Source: Pseudolachnospira sp051055405 (lineage in GTDB: Bacteria; Bacillota; Clostridia; Lachnospirales; Lachnospiraceae). Taken from it: a stretch of DNA of 64,000 bases. Numbering within the stretch: position 1 is the first letter of the stretch; each line of letters starts with the position of its first letter. A program made the position numbers and the translations under genes. The notes under the pieces were generated by a model. It was not told where the DNA came from, made no database searches, and saw only the letters and a list, made by a program, of their open reading frames with translations. The DNA lies in the NCBI RefSeq assembly GCF_051055405.1, contig NZ_CP167068.1:868001-932000 (forward strand), in the 5' to 3' direction. Positions 50,165-60,211 of the stretch are shown one piece after another.

Positions 50165-52297
50165 ATGGAAAATCAAAAAAGACACAGCAGAAAGCTGCTG
50201 AGTATCCTGCTTGTACTCTGCATGGCACTGACGATTGTGCCGATAACTGCGTTTGCGGCAGGAGTCAATTACATTGACAAAATTAGTGTCACCTACACTG
50301 CACCAAACTATAAAGCTGGCGATGCACCGCAGGCTGTAGCGTCGGTGACAGAGGGAGAATGTTCTGTTGCCTATGAGTATTGGAGGGAAATAGAACAAAA
50401 AACAGAAGGCAGTGTTTGGACAGGTACAGGACGGTATTGGTATTCTGATTCGAGTAAAATGGCGTCTCTTGCAGCAGACAAGCAGATTACACAGTTTGAA
50501 GCAGGACACCATTATTCCTATAATATTGTACTTAAAACAAATAGCGGCTACTTTATCAGCGACGATACAATTGTTTCCGTAGGCGATTATGAGTGGGGGA
50601 AGGCGGGTTCCGACACGAATCTTGAAATAAAAGAGATGAGTACGGAACTACGTATTTACAGTCCTTACTCAATCGATCTTCCTGCCGCCAGCACCGACGA
50701 GGTTATTACCACAGTTGACATCGGTAATGTTTGGAAAAATCTTGATGCTTCACAACCCGTTGCATTTACTGCCGAAGTCAATCCAAACTCGGAATGTGCA
50801 AACCAGATGACGCTTACGGACGAGTATTGGCAACAGGTGGCTATTGATGGTAGCAGAATTGCGAAATCCAACCCACAAAAGCCGATTGCAGGGGAAACCT
50901 ACAGCTACGCAGTAAAATTAACGGCGAAGGACGGTTACTACTTCCATGACGGTTTCAAAGGCAGCGGCGTCGAATGCGACGTAATATGCGATGGTTCCAC
51001 TACGACGGCGTTTTCGGGCACGCTCTCCGATGATAGAAAACAGTTGACGCTTTGGTTTAACAACATTAAGGTGACAGCTACTGACGGAAGTTCTCAGGAC
51101 AGCATTGGCGATGTGGATATTGAGGGTGTAACTTTTAATTATGAGCCGGGAGACGCTCCAAAAGCAACTGCTTACAAATGTGATCCATGGGACGAACAAT
51201 ATGATATAGAGTACGAATATTGGGAAGAAATGGAAACGAATAAAAATGGTGAATCTGTACCAGTGAAATACTGGTACTCTGATGAAAGTAAGAATAATGC
51301 ACTTGCAGAAGACCAAAAAATAACGACCTTCGAGGAAGGCAAAACCTATATGTATAGTATTTCTCTTAAAGCAAGAGAGGGAAATACATTTGCAACGAAT
51401 GGAAAAGTAATGGTAAATGGAACAAATGTGAATAGTGCGAATGTAACAAATACCGGAACAGGGCTTTTTGTAGTCGCGGTAAGAACAATAAAACCGGAAA
51501 CTCTTCAGTGGCAAAATATTAGTGTTGTTGAAATAAATAATGCAACAATCAGTTTTAAGGTAGGAGATAAGCCTGTATTCACAGGGAAAGCACCTGAAAA
51601 TGTTCCATATATTTACCAATCTGAATTTTGGAGTACGGACGGAGGTAAAAAATATTATTACGCGGCTGATTTTTGGAACGACAATAACCCTGATGATTTA
51701 TTTACCGAATTTGAAAGTGGTAAAACGTACACTTACGGAATATATTTCAAGGCGGCAGAAGGATATTGTTTTACAGTCGATACTAAATTAAAAATAAATG
51801 GTAAGTATTACGATTATGACACTACTGACTATGACCCGATGTTGCAATATCCTAATGGTGGATATGCAACAATGTGGGTTGACACAGGATTGACCATAAC
51901 ACCGACGACATCTTCCCATACCCATAGTTATGGAACGGATTGGAAATCAGACGCAGACAATCATTGGCACGAATGCTCCTGCGGCAGCATCGCAGACAAA
52001 GCGGCTCACGATATGGAAACAAAGAACGCTAAGGACGCAACGGCGACCGAGAAAGGTTATACCGGCGACAAAGTGTGCAAGGTGTGTGGATATACCGTGA
52101 AAGGCGAGGAAATTCCGGCTGTGGGAACAACGAAACCGGCCAATCCGACAAAACCGGATGAAAATAAAGATGTTACAAGCCCGCAAACAGGCGATAACAG
52201 CAATCTTGCTCTTTGGTTTGCCGTATTGTTCGTGTCTTTTGGCGGCGTGGTAGGATGCACGGTTTACGGCAGACGCCGAAAGCTGAACAAACGGTAA
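50165..52297 (+). CDS. sortase-anchored surface protein with four repeats
   Basis: 710 aa from the ATG at 50165 (GGAGG upstream). The signal peptide ends TAFAAG (about 32). Four related modules of 120-140 residues follow (about 35-165, 175-300, 315-440, 440-570). Each has a GDAPxA-type opening, a Tyr/Trp pair (YEYW, WYSD), an F-E-x-G-x-x-Y motif and a GYxF-type end; the second and fourth are more divergent. Next is a Cys/His module (HTHSYGTDWKSD, HWHECSCG, KVCGYTVKGEEIP) almost duplicated in the next protein. The sorting signal is SPQTG at 672-676, then DNSNL, a hydrophobic helix and RRRK. No catalytic domain is seen. Confidence 0.85.
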   Translation: MENQKRHSRKLLSILLVLCMALTIVPITAFAAGVNYIDKISVTYTAPNYKAGDAPQAVASVTEGECSVAYEYWREIEQKTEGSVWTGTGRYWYSDSSKMASLAADKQITQFEAGHHYSYNIVLKTNSGYFISDDTIVSVGDYEWGKAGSDTNLEIKEMSTELRIYSPYSIDLPAASTDEVITTVDIGNVWKNLDASQPVAFTAEVNPNSECANQMTLTDEYWQQVAIDGSRIAKSNPQKPIAGETYSYAVKLTAKDGYYFHDGFKGSGVECDVICDGSTTTAFSGTLSDDRKQLTLWFNNIKVTATDGSSQDSIGDVDIEGVTFNYEPGDAPKATAYKCDPWDEQYDIEYEYWEEMETNKNGESVPVKYWYSDESKNNALAEDQKITTFEEGKTYMYSISLKAREGNTFATNGKVMVNGTNVNSANVTNTGTGLFVVAVRTIKPETLQWQNISVVEINNATISFKVGDKPVFTGKAPENVPYIYQSEFWSTDGGKKYYYAADFWNDNNPDDLFTEFESGKTYTYGIYFKAAEGYCFTVDTKLKINGKYYDYDTTDYDPMLQYPNGGYATMWVDTGLTITPTTSSHTHSYGTDWKSDADNHWHECSCGSIADKAAHDMETKNAKDATATEKGYTGDKVCKVCGYTVKGEEIPAVGTTKPANPTKPDENKDVTSPQTGDNSNLALWFAVLFVSFGGVVGCTVYGRRRKLNKR

Positions 52298-52319
52298 CAG
52301 CAGAAAGGAAGGCGTAGAC

Positions 52320-55300
52320 ATGAAGTTAAAAAAGCAAAGATTTATGGCCATGCTTTTGGCCATATGCCTGCTTATTGGAATCCTGCCGTCCAATGCATTG
52401 GCATACGGCGAGACGGGAACTTTTGATGCCACAGGCGGCACAGTAACATATAAGGTGCTGGAGGATGAAACGGTTGCCATTACAGGCTGCGAGGATACGG
52501 TTACGGAGATCGTGATCCCGGATGAAATCGACGGAAAAACTGTTACAACCATTACTGGGGAAGCATTCCGTTATAATGAAACACTGGTTTCTGTGAAGTT
52601 CCCGGCGCATCTGACAACCATCGAACTTTATGCATTTTCCGGCTGTATAGCGTTAGAGACTGCTGATTTTTCGGCTTGTACGGAAGCGGTTTCCCTTGGG
52701 GACAGTGCATTTTCCGGAGCGATTCTTTTGAAAGAAGTCGCGTTCCCGGCAGGTGTGTCGGATATGCAGGAACTGGTATTTGCCAGCTGCCACAGTCTTT
52801 CCAAAGTGGATATTTCAAAAAGCACTGCGCTCACGGTTATCCCAGCTTATGCTTTTGAGAATGCAGCGTTTACAGAATTCACCGTACCGGACTGTGTGAC
52901 GAGAATTGACAACTGTGCGTTTCGGTGGTGTGAGAAGCTGACAGATCTGTCTCTCGGACAGGGAGTCCAGAGTATCGGCGAAGAAGCATTTGCATCCTGC
53001 CCGATATCATCTCTTGTGCTGCCGGACAGCGTCACGGATATTGGGTTTAAGGCCTTTGATAGCTGTACATCACTGACGGATATTACATGGCCGTCAAATA
53101 AGAATTTCACAACGGTGGCAGGATTTACAAATTGTACGGCGCTTCCGGTATCGGAACTGAATGAGGCTTTGACGCTTCCCAGTGTATCAGCGATTGGTGA
53201 TTTTGCTTTTACGAACTGTAATTTTGATCAGGTGACGATTTCTGCAAATATCAGAAGTATCGGAGAGTCGGCATTTTCCGGAAATCTGAATATGACTTCC
53301 CTTACGATTCTTCCGGGTGTGGAGCAGATCCGTCGTTATGCGTTCAATTCGTGTATTGGGCTTGCCGGAAAAACAGTCGTTATTCCAGAGACGGTGACGG
53401 AGCTTAGAAGCGGTGCGTTCGCTGGATGTAAGAAACAGAATGATGATACAACGTTTACCGGAATTACGGTGGAAGTGAGAAACCGGGATTTCGGTCTGAC
53501 ACCATGGAATGAAGACAGCAGAGAAACGGTGGACATAGATGGTCAGACTTATGAGAATCCATTCCCGGATTTTACAAATATCAGAACTTATGAGACGGAT
53601 TCTGTCGGGAATCCGACGATGTTGAAGCAGTTCTATGACACACAGAAAGATGTGCAGTATAACGCACAGAACCTGTATATCTTTGAACCGCTTGAAAGTA
53701 GCGCTTCTTCTTATACCGTATCGGGAACTGTTCCTGCAGGGGGCAAGGTAGAGCTGTATGTAAATGAAAAGGAAACGCCTGTTACCTTTACGGACAATCA
53801 TTTTGAAGTGAAGGCAGATGCCGGAGCGAAGGTGACGGTAGAAATTTTGCTGGATGGATATTATAGCAAACACTTTATTAAGACAGAGTTAAACGCAGAC
53901 TGGGATCTGGGAGAGATCGCTTTCACAAAGGTAGACAGACTTCCAGTGAATCAGGTTCTGCGCGTGGACTTTGGAGAAGCGAAGATTTCCAGTTTCCGCA
54001 ATCTGGAGCTGACACTAAAAGCAGGAGAACGGATACTGACGAAAGGAACCGACTATACTCTTCAGTATCCAAATATTGTGCTTGCCGATACGGTAACGGA
54101 GGACAGTTTTACACTGACTGTTTCAGCAGATCAGGCAGGCTATACCGGAGGCAGTGCGGCTGCCAGCCGGGAAGATGGTGTCTTTTCTCTGTTTATGACA
54201 CAGTGGGGCAGTCTTGAGATTACAACGGAGAGTGAGTTTGCCGGAGATAATCATATCCTTGTATTCGATGCGTCTGGCAGTCTTATAGGAAAGAGCCGGA
54301 TGCCAAAGAATGGATTCTATCGAACCGGAAGCCTGAAAGCTGGAACCTATACGATCCTGGCCTACAATGCAAATGAGAGTTTTGCTGAAGTTGCTTCTAT
54401 GGATGTACTTGCGAAAATGGGGCTTAAGGAGAGCAGAGATTATGTGAAAACTACGGCAGAGGTTGCAGACGGATCTGAGAATGAAATTAAGGTTACCATA
54501 CCATTATTAAAGGCAGATGTGGATGGCATTCTGGATAAATCCCAGTGTTCTGTCGTTGTGGAGCATGACGAAGTCGTTGCAGGACAGAATCATGTAGTGC
54601 GGGTGTACTATGGATTTGCAGATGGTGAGGAAGGAAGCTTATCCATTCTTCTGCCAGAGGACAGTACACTGAACTATATCTGTACCTCGACAACACAGCT
54701 TAGTACCGCAGATTACAAAAAAAACGGAAATATAGTGACAATCCCAAATGCTGGACAGAAAGGGATGTATTATATCCTGCTTTCTAATTCGGAAGAGGGC
54801 ATACATGATATATCGGCAGCGGCAACCGTTGGAGATACAACTGCTCCGGTGGGAAGCGCATCCTATACGGTAGGGAAACTATCCATTCGTCCGGCGGCGC
54901 GCATTACGAATAAGCGGACAGGTAATTCGGTGACAGTCAAGGCTGCGCCGGAAACAGAAGTTTCTTTATATCTGGAAGGAATGATTGCAAAAGAGGGGAA
55001 AACAAACAAGCTTGGAAGTGTAACCTTTACTTATGAATTTCCGGAGTCTGCCGTTACCGGGCAGACATTTAAGCTGACAGCAAAATCAGGTGGCGTGGAA
55101 GCTACTGCGGAAGTGTTTTACGAGATGACAGCGTCAGGGCTGGAGACATGGAATTTTTACCAGACGAATCGGCTTGGAAAGCCTTATAACGGCGCTTACC
55201 TTTACCGGGCAGAAAATGGATTCCAGCCGCCTTCTTTCTATTACTATCTGTTCAATGAGAAAGCGGATAACGACTGGACCATTGGAGCTACATTTGTGGG

Positions 55301-58300
55301 AAAGACGGAACCGGAAAATGTTGTAACTTATGTAAAAACATTGGATGGTAAGGTAAAGCTTGTGCCGATGACCTTGTTAAATCAAAAAGAATTGCCGGAT
55401 GGAAAAGGATATCATTATACCTTTGCCGGCGAGATGACGCTTCCGTGTGATAAGGACGGTGTGATCTCCGAAGGGCAGATACCGGAAGAATTTGCCATCG
55501 ACTGGGAAAACCAGGGCGAAACATATACCTATGATGCGGAAGCGGCGGCAAGGATTGATGAGAAGGCAGCAGCAAATGCACTGGATCGGGAAGATGCAGT
55601 TACCGCATCTATGGGTAAACTGCATATATCCGAGGAGTTAAATCAGTGGATAGGAAAGGCAGAGAATCCTTCCGAGTACATTTTCGGCGCAAAATACAGA
55701 GTGTCCGGAAGCGACTGGTTTAAAGGTCTCCCGGAAGATGTACAGAGCGCGGCATATAATCTGGAAAAAGCAATCGATAATGTGACTGTTGCTTATTCCG
55801 AAGCCTATGGGTTGGAAAAAAATTTGACCGAATATGGTTCCTGGGAGGAAGTTTATAAGGAACTTGGATTTACATTTGGAAAGAATACCCGTAGCGCAGA
55901 CGAACTTCGAGCCGAGGGCTATACTGTTTTAGAGCAGGATGGCAAATTTACCGCTTATAAAGATTATACAGAATTGGCAGAAACGAAGACGAGCAGGAAG
56001 GCTACTGCAAGAGATGCGGCTGTAGGCGGAGTGACCGGAGGCTTTACGTTTGTGGATGGTAACGGCAATCAGGTGGATTTCGTTGGAAATGCACAAGGCA
56101 ATACCCAGCAGGCGATTAATAACTTTAATTACGGGCAGCTTACAGATGCGTATGATGATTTCGCAGATGCGATCACCAAGCATCCGGACTGTGGCGCATT
56201 GGAAGCCGGAATGTTGGGCGGCGTCGGCGCAGGGATGCATGTGGCCGGAGATCTGGCAACCATTGACAACATCCGTCAAGATGCCGAGGCGATGGTAGAT
56301 TTCACCGAGAAAACTGCGGAGATGGAAGGCTATATCGAGGAATTAAAGCTGTACGAGAATCGGTATGCAGATAAGCCGCTCTGCTCCAATTCCATTATGC
56401 GGGAGCGGTTTACCGCTATGGATATCCGACTTTTGCTGGATAACGAAGCGTTCCGCTCCGAGGCAAATGCGATTGCTGGTTCGGTTCTTTATACAGCCGG
56501 ATATATTGATAAGACCGGATTTTCCGACAGCGTCGGCGTCGTATGGGATGCTGCGACGAATACGGTAGGCGAAAGACGTGCGGCTCAGATTCAGAAATTA
56601 CTGGGAGATTTAGACCGTCAGACGAGAATCCGCAAACAGCAGTGTGATGATACCGATATGGAAGATCTGATGCGAAAGACACATAAGAGCACCCGGGTAA
56701 AGCCGGTTATGGATCCGTCCGGTATTGTTTATGAGGCGGTGGAATCCAATACGCTATCCGGCGTGAAGGCAACCGTATGGTATGCAGAGGATAAAAATGG
56801 AACAAACGCAGTAGCGTGGGATGCAGAAAATTACGAGCAGATTAATCCACAGATTACGGACAGTAGCGGAATTTTTGCATGGGATGTGCCGGCAGGTTGG
56901 TGGCAGGTTCGCTTTGAAAAAGAAGGCTATGAATCCACAACAACCGAATGGATGCAGGTTCCTCCACCGAGGATGGGACTGAAAGTTTCTATGAAATCAA
57001 CGGAAAATCCGGTGGTTTCGTCGGTGGGCGCTTATCCCGATTATATCGAAGTAATCTTTAACCAGTACATGGATACTGCAAAAAAAATCACACTCCCGGC
57101 AGGCATGAGCGGTACATGGCAGTCCGTGGACAGCGGATATTCAAAGGTACTGCACATTACAAAGGCTGGCGGCTTCCAAAAAGGCAGTACGGTTTCCTTT
57201 ACTCTTGACGGAGCACAGAATTATGCCGGGAAGGCACTTGCTTCCTACAATAGCGGAGAGCTAACGGTTTCTGCCCGTCCGGCGGAACTCCTTCTGGATT
57301 ATGAAAGCGTTATTTTCGCAAAGGCCGGTACAGAGAAAGAGATTACAGTACGGGTGAAGGATTCGGAAGGAAACTACATGGAAGGCGTTACGGTAGAAGC
57401 AGAAATTGGAAATACCTTGATTGCTACGCTGCTTTCCGATTCACAAGTCACGGATGCGGACGGAAAAGCTGTTTTTGTGGCAGATATTTTGTTGCCGGGA
57501 TATATAGATATTACTTTCCGGGCAGCAGGTACAAGTCTTGAAAAAACGTTAATGCTCCGTGTGGCTTTGGAAGAAAGCCGACCAAAGCGTCCGACTGCTG
57601 TGATAGGGAACGCGCAGTTCACGACAGATTCTCCCAAAGAAAACTATATCACGGTAAAGAACGGCGAACAGCTCATCATTTCGGCCGAGGATGGCGTAAC
57701 GATTTATTACACGACGGACGATACCTGTCCCTGCCAGAACAGCGCAAGCAGGAAAATCTATACCGGCCCAATACCAATTACGGAAAATACAAAATTCCGT
57801 ATTGCGGCATATAAGGATGGCATGGATTATAGTGAACGGCTGAATATCACGGTGACGGTAGATGATACACACCAGCACAACTATGGCAGTGAGTGGAAGT
57901 CAGACGAAAATGGACACTGGCACGAATGCAGCTGCGGGGCTGTCAGCGATAGAGCTGAACATGACTGGAAGGTAGAAAATGCAAAGGAAGCCACAGCCAC
58001 TGAGTCAGGATATACGGGCGATAAGACCTGCAAGGTTTGCGGTTATGAGGTAAAGGGAGAAGAAATCCCAGCCAAAGGAACAACGGAGCCTTCTGATCCG
58101 ACAAATCCGGGTGGCGACACCCCAACAAATCCTGTAAATCCGGATAACGATAAGCCGACCAATCCTAATGGAGATGGGAATAAAAATACCAACAGTCCCC
58201 AAACAGGTGATAACAGCAATCTGTGGATGTGGTTTGCAGTGCTGTTCATATCCGGTGGAATGCTGGTCGGAACAACCGTATATTCCAATAAGAAAAAGTA

Positions 58301-58310
58301 TTCTAAGTAA
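52320..58310 (+). CDS. large BspA-type leucine-rich-repeat surface protein
   Basis: 1996 aa. The signal peptide (MAMLLAICLLIGILPSNALA) is followed by BspA-like LRR_5 repeats (about 30-380, for example ITGEAFRYNETLVSVKFP and LELADSAFSG-like units). A long middle with beta-sandwich and helical segments follows (380-1750), containing Big-like and Cna_B-type folds near 1485-1560 (a small YEAVESNTLSGVKATVWY module). A chitobiase/FN3-like C-terminal domain is at about 1770-1840 (GVTIYYTTDDTCP). The Cys/His module (HQHNYGSEWKSD, HWHECSCG, KVCGYEVKGEEIP) and SPQTG at 1959 followed by DNSNL complete it. It probably mediates adhesion to host, diet or cell partners. Confidence 0.85.
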   Translation: MKLKKQRFMAMLLAICLLIGILPSNALAYGETGTFDATGGTVTYKVLEDETVAITGCEDTVTEIVIPDEIDGKTVTTITGEAFRYNETLVSVKFPAHLTTIELYAFSGCIALETADFSACTEAVSLGDSAFSGAILLKEVAFPAGVSDMQELVFASCHSLSKVDISKSTALTVIPAYAFENAAFTEFTVPDCVTRIDNCAFRWCEKLTDLSLGQGVQSIGEEAFASCPISSLVLPDSVTDIGFKAFDSCTSLTDITWPSNKNFTTVAGFTNCTALPVSELNEALTLPSVSAIGDFAFTNCNFDQVTISANIRSIGESAFSGNLNMTSLTILPGVEQIRRYAFNSCIGLAGKTVVIPETVTELRSGAFAGCKKQNDDTTFTGITVEVRNRDFGLTPWNEDSRETVDIDGQTYENPFPDFTNIRTYETDSVGNPTMLKQFYDTQKDVQYNAQNLYIFEPLESSASSYTVSGTVPAGGKVELYVNEKETPVTFTDNHFEVKADAGAKVTVEILLDGYYSKHFIKTELNADWDLGEIAFTKVDRLPVNQVLRVDFGEAKISSFRNLELTLKAGERILTKGTDYTLQYPNIVLADTVTEDSFTLTVSADQAGYTGGSAAASREDGVFSLFMTQWGSLEITTESEFAGDNHILVFDASGSLIGKSRMPKNGFYRTGSLKAGTYTILAYNANESFAEVASMDVLAKMGLKESRDYVKTTAEVADGSENEIKVTIPLLKADVDGILDKSQCSVVVEHDEVVAGQNHVVRVYYGFADGEEGSLSILLPEDSTLNYICTSTTQLSTADYKKNGNIVTIPNAGQKGMYYILLSNSEEGIHDISAAATVGDTTAPVGSASYTVGKLSIRPAARITNKRTGNSVTVKAAPETEVSLYLEGMIAKEGKTNKLGSVTFTYEFPESAVTGQTFKLTAKSGGVEATAEVFYEMTASGLETWNFYQTNRLGKPYNGAYLYRAENGFQPPSFYYYLFNEKADNDWTIGATFVGKTEPENVVTYVKTLDGKVKLVPMTLLNQKELPDGKGYHYTFAGEMTLPCDKDGVISEGQIPEEFAIDWENQGETYTYDAEAAARIDEKAAANALDREDAVTASMGKLHISEELNQWIGKAENPSEYIFGAKYRVSGSDWFKGLPEDVQSAAYNLEKAIDNVTVAYSEAYGLEKNLTEYGSWEEVYKELGFTFGKNTRSADELRAEGYTVLEQDGKFTAYKDYTELAETKTSRKATARDAAVGGVTGGFTFVDGNGNQVDFVGNAQGNTQQAINNFNYGQLTDAYDDFADAITKHPDCGALEAGMLGGVGAGMHVAGDLATIDNIRQDAEAMVDFTEKTAEMEGYIEELKLYENRYADKPLCSNSIMRERFTAMDIRLLLDNEAFRSEANAIAGSVLYTAGYIDKTGFSDSVGVVWDAATNTVGERRAAQIQKLLGDLDRQTRIRKQQCDDTDMEDLMRKTHKSTRVKPVMDPSGIVYEAVESNTLSGVKATVWYAEDKNGTNAVAWDAENYEQINPQITDSSGIFAWDVPAGWWQVRFEKEGYESTTTEWMQVPPPRMGLKVSMKSTENPVVSSVGAYPDYIEVIFNQYMDTAKKITLPAGMSGTWQSVDSGYSKVLHITKAGGFQKGSTVSFTLDGAQNYAGKALASYNSGELTVSARPAELLLDYESVIFAKAGTEKEITVRVKDSEGNYMEGVTVEAEIGNTLIATLLSDSQVTDADGKAVFVADILLPGYIDITFRAAGTSLEKTLMLRVALEESRPKRPTAVIGNAQFTTDSPKENYITVKNGEQLIISAEDGVTIYYTTDDTCPCQNSASRKIYTGPIPITENTKFRIAAYKDGMDYSERLNITVTVDDTHQHNYGSEWKSDENGHWHECSCGAVSDRAEHDWKVENAKEATATESGYTGDKTCKVCGYEVKGEEIPAKGTTEPSDPTNPGGDTPTNPVNPDNDKPTNPNGDGNKNTNSPQTGDNSNLWMWFAVLFISGGMLVGTTVYSNKKKYSK

Positions 58311-58374
58311 GCTGTTCTGACTGATTTCGATGAGGAAATCAGCAAAGATTCCACATCATTGAATATTGTTAGAA

Positions 58375-58418
58375 AAAGACGGCTGCTTAAACCGATTGAT
58401 TTAAGCAGCCGTCTTTAG
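58375..58418. terminator. bidirectional terminator between surface-protein operon and XRE gene
   Basis: Perfect 17-bp stem AAAGACGGCTGCTTAAA / TTTAAGCAGCCGTCTTT with an 8-nt loop. The stop codon of the minus-strand XRE gene lies in its right arm. Confidence 0.9.
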
Positions 58419-58744
58419 TTTTCGCTTTTGAATGTATCTGCCTGCTGACACAGAAGAATATACTTTTGGATTTCTTTTTCACTTTTTCCGGAAAAGAAAT
58501 CCACAACGCTTTTAGAAATGCCATCGGTCTGGATGTTTTGAAAAACAGCAGCATCAATGCTGATATTCAACTCTTTTGCAATCGTGGCAACCGTCTCAAA
58601 GCGCGGACTACTTTTGCAGCGTTCAATTTCTATGATTGTTCGCACACTCATGTGCAGATTGTCTGCCAACTGCCTCTGTGTTAAATTCCGCCTGATTCTT
58701 GCGGCACGGACATCGGCAGCAAACAAATCCAGCGGATTCTTCAT
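58415..58744 (-). CDS. XRE-family repressor
   Basis: 109 aa. The N-terminal HTH (residues about 10-65: AARIRRNLTQRQLADNLHMSVRTIIEIE) is the Cro/C1 type. The C-terminal half (VDFFSGKSEKEIQKYILL) is helical and may dimerise. It is the only gene here on the minus strand and faces the sigma-factor operon divergently. Three CTCATATA repeats in its upstream region suggest autorepression and control of the divergent genes, like the excision/transfer switches of other elements. Confidence 0.88.
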   Translation of the reverse strand: MKNPLDLFAADVRAARIRRNLTQRQLADNLHMSVRTIIEIERCKSSPRFETVATIAKELNISIDAAVFQNIQTDGISKSVVDFFSGKSEKEIQKYILLCQQADTFKSEN

Positions 58745-58754
58745 TGCACCTCAC

Positions 58755-58820
58755 CTCATATATATTTTAGTATGCGCTAACGCTCATATAAATAACTATT
58801 AAACTCATATAGAGTGAGTT
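58755..58820. promoter_or_regulatory. operator-like repeats between XRE gene and divergent genes
   Basis: CTCATATA appears at 58755-58762, 58783-58790 and 58804-58811. The last copy lies in a dyad, ACTCA ... TGAGT (58803-58819). Regular placement on a divergent promoter region is typical of XRE repressor sites. Confidence 0.55.
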
Positions 58821-58881
58821 ACTAATCATATTTTGGAGGGGAAGAATTAAAAATGAACACAATTATGGCACGGAGGTTAAA

Positions 58882-59040
58882 ATGAAGGGGTTATCCAAAA
58901 GACTTTCGGAGATTTTCAAAGAACAAAAAATTATACAGCAACACAGGCGGCGGGCTACACTCATGCAAGTGAGTTTTAGCTCGTTTTATATGTGCTTTGG
59001 ATTATATTTCCATCATGTCTCCCCTACATTTCGGACTTAG
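58882..59040 (+). CDS. possible small basic protein, 52 aa
   Basis: ATG at 58882 with CGGAGG 6 bp upstream. It begins MKGLSKRLSEIFKEQKIIQQ, basic and helical, then RRRATLMQVSFSSFYMCFGL. No family is recognised. It lies in the divergent region in front of the sigma-factor gene and could be a small regulator or a spurious frame. The gap from 59,041 to 59,211 holds nothing recognisable besides the sigma gene's ribosome binding site. Confidence 0.4.
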   Translation: MKGLSKRLSEIFKEQKIIQQHRRRATLMQVSFSSFYMCFGLYFHHVSPTFRT

Positions 59041-59211
59041 CTCTGCAGTGTTTTCAAAATAAATATAGCCATTACAAAGGTGCACAAGCGGGTATCCATG
59101 CCTGCCAGTGTGCCTTTTTTGATATTCAGGGTATCGGTAGCGTCGGCTGCCGCAGTCCTCCGGGTCAATCGTTTTGATTTGTTCAACAACGATTGATAGG
59201 AGGTAAAAGTC

Positions 59212-59691
59212 ATGGATGAGAGACATCCGAAAAGAAGAAAAGACAAAAACAACCCATACACTCTGAGCATTGCAGGCGGCAGATTTTATCTGTCCTTTCG
59301 TGATGGGATGGGTGTGCTTCATGAAATGGAAGTTGACGGTGAGCTGTATCGGCTTCTAAACGCATTCGAGCTGGAGGATCTGTCCTATCTCAATGAATGG
59401 GACAGGCATATTGAACAATCCGAACTGTCAGAAGGAACACTGGAGCAGCGAATGAACAGAACTCCCTGCACGGTGGAAGAAACTGTGTATCGGGCAATCC
59501 AATATGATCAGCTCCATCAGGCGATTGACCATCTTCCAAAAGTACAGCGCAGGCGGCTGATCCTGTATTATTTCTATGATTTTACATATGAGAAAATTGC
59601 GGAAATAGAGGGCTGCTCGATTATGCCGGTAAAGCGATCCATAGACCGTGCTTTAGAAAAAATAAAAAGTTTTTTTGAAAACAGGGGCTAA
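59212..59691 (+). CDS. sigma-70-family factor of the element
   Basis: 159 aa. The C-terminal region 4 HTH is clear (about residues 100-155: AIDHLPKVQRRRLILYYFYDFTYEKIAEIEGCSIMPVKRSIDRALEKI). The N-terminal part has no convincing region 2, so it resembles the Tn916 Orf7-type short sigma-like regulators rather than a complete sigma factor. GGAGG precedes the ATG. It probably activates excision or transfer genes. A terminator follows. Confidence 0.85.
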   Translation: MDERHPKRRKDKNNPYTLSIAGGRFYLSFRDGMGVLHEMEVDGELYRLLNAFELEDLSYLNEWDRHIEQSELSEGTLEQRMNRTPCTVEETVYRAIQYDQLHQAIDHLPKVQRRRLILYYFYDFTYEKIAEIEGCSIMPVKRSIDRALEKIKSFFENRG

Positions 59692-59710
59692 AAAACGCTT
59701 CTAAGTGAGG

Positions 59711-59744
59711 AAACAGGTGAAGGAATATCCTTTGCCTGTTTTTT
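59711..59744 (+). terminator. rho-independent terminator after the sigma gene
   Basis: AAACAGG-TG-AAGG / CCTT-TG-CCTGTTT stem followed by T-run. An ORF that starts here on the same strand is the readthrough of this hairpin and is not counted as a gene. Confidence 0.75.
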
Positions 59745-60211
59745 CTGATGAGGAAGGACAGGCGTTGCTCTTTGAAAATTTCATAGTACAGCGCATTTTT
59801 TACTTTCCCTCTGCTGTCGGCAAAACCGGCAAGCTACATGAGCGAATTCACGGACAGGCATTCAACAAGAAGTGTCCGATGGCTTCAAGATTCAGACGGT
59901 GCGGTGCATCCGCAGCGAAGGCCATGACAGGCAGGGGTATTAAAGATACTTGCGTCCAGTCCTAAAGCCGAGCGTTGAAGCGAGCATGAGCATCGTGAGC
60001 CGTCGCAGCAAAGGAGGGCGCCTCGCAGAGAACCTGGGAGGGGTGAGATTCCCATGAGGTCAAATGCATGACCGGAAAATGCGTTCCCATGAGCCGAGGG
60101 ATGGCGTGGATCAAATATCGGCAGACAAACGAAACGATTGATATCACAAGGCCGCGGTCTGCACAAACAGCGGATCGCAGCCTTTTACATAATCAGAAGG
60201 AGGAATTAAGT
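59745..60211 (+). ncRNA. gene-free region, candidate structured RNA
   Basis: About 470 bp with no convincing gene. Between 59,960 and 60,110 it is rich in GC-pairing elements: GGTCA ... TGACC (60058-60073), TTCCCATGAG twice (60049-60058 and 60084-60093), GGGAGGGGTGAGATTCCC and an A/G-rich CGCAGAGAACCTGGGAGG. This is the look of a conserved folded RNA or a recombination-related leader, but no known RNA class could be assigned. It precedes the 132-aa gene. Confidence 0.35.

Noticed and set aside
59705..59965. 86-codon frame after the sigma gene
   Set aside because: It starts in the terminator stem and runs into the gene-free region, with no ribosome binding site or recognisable protein.
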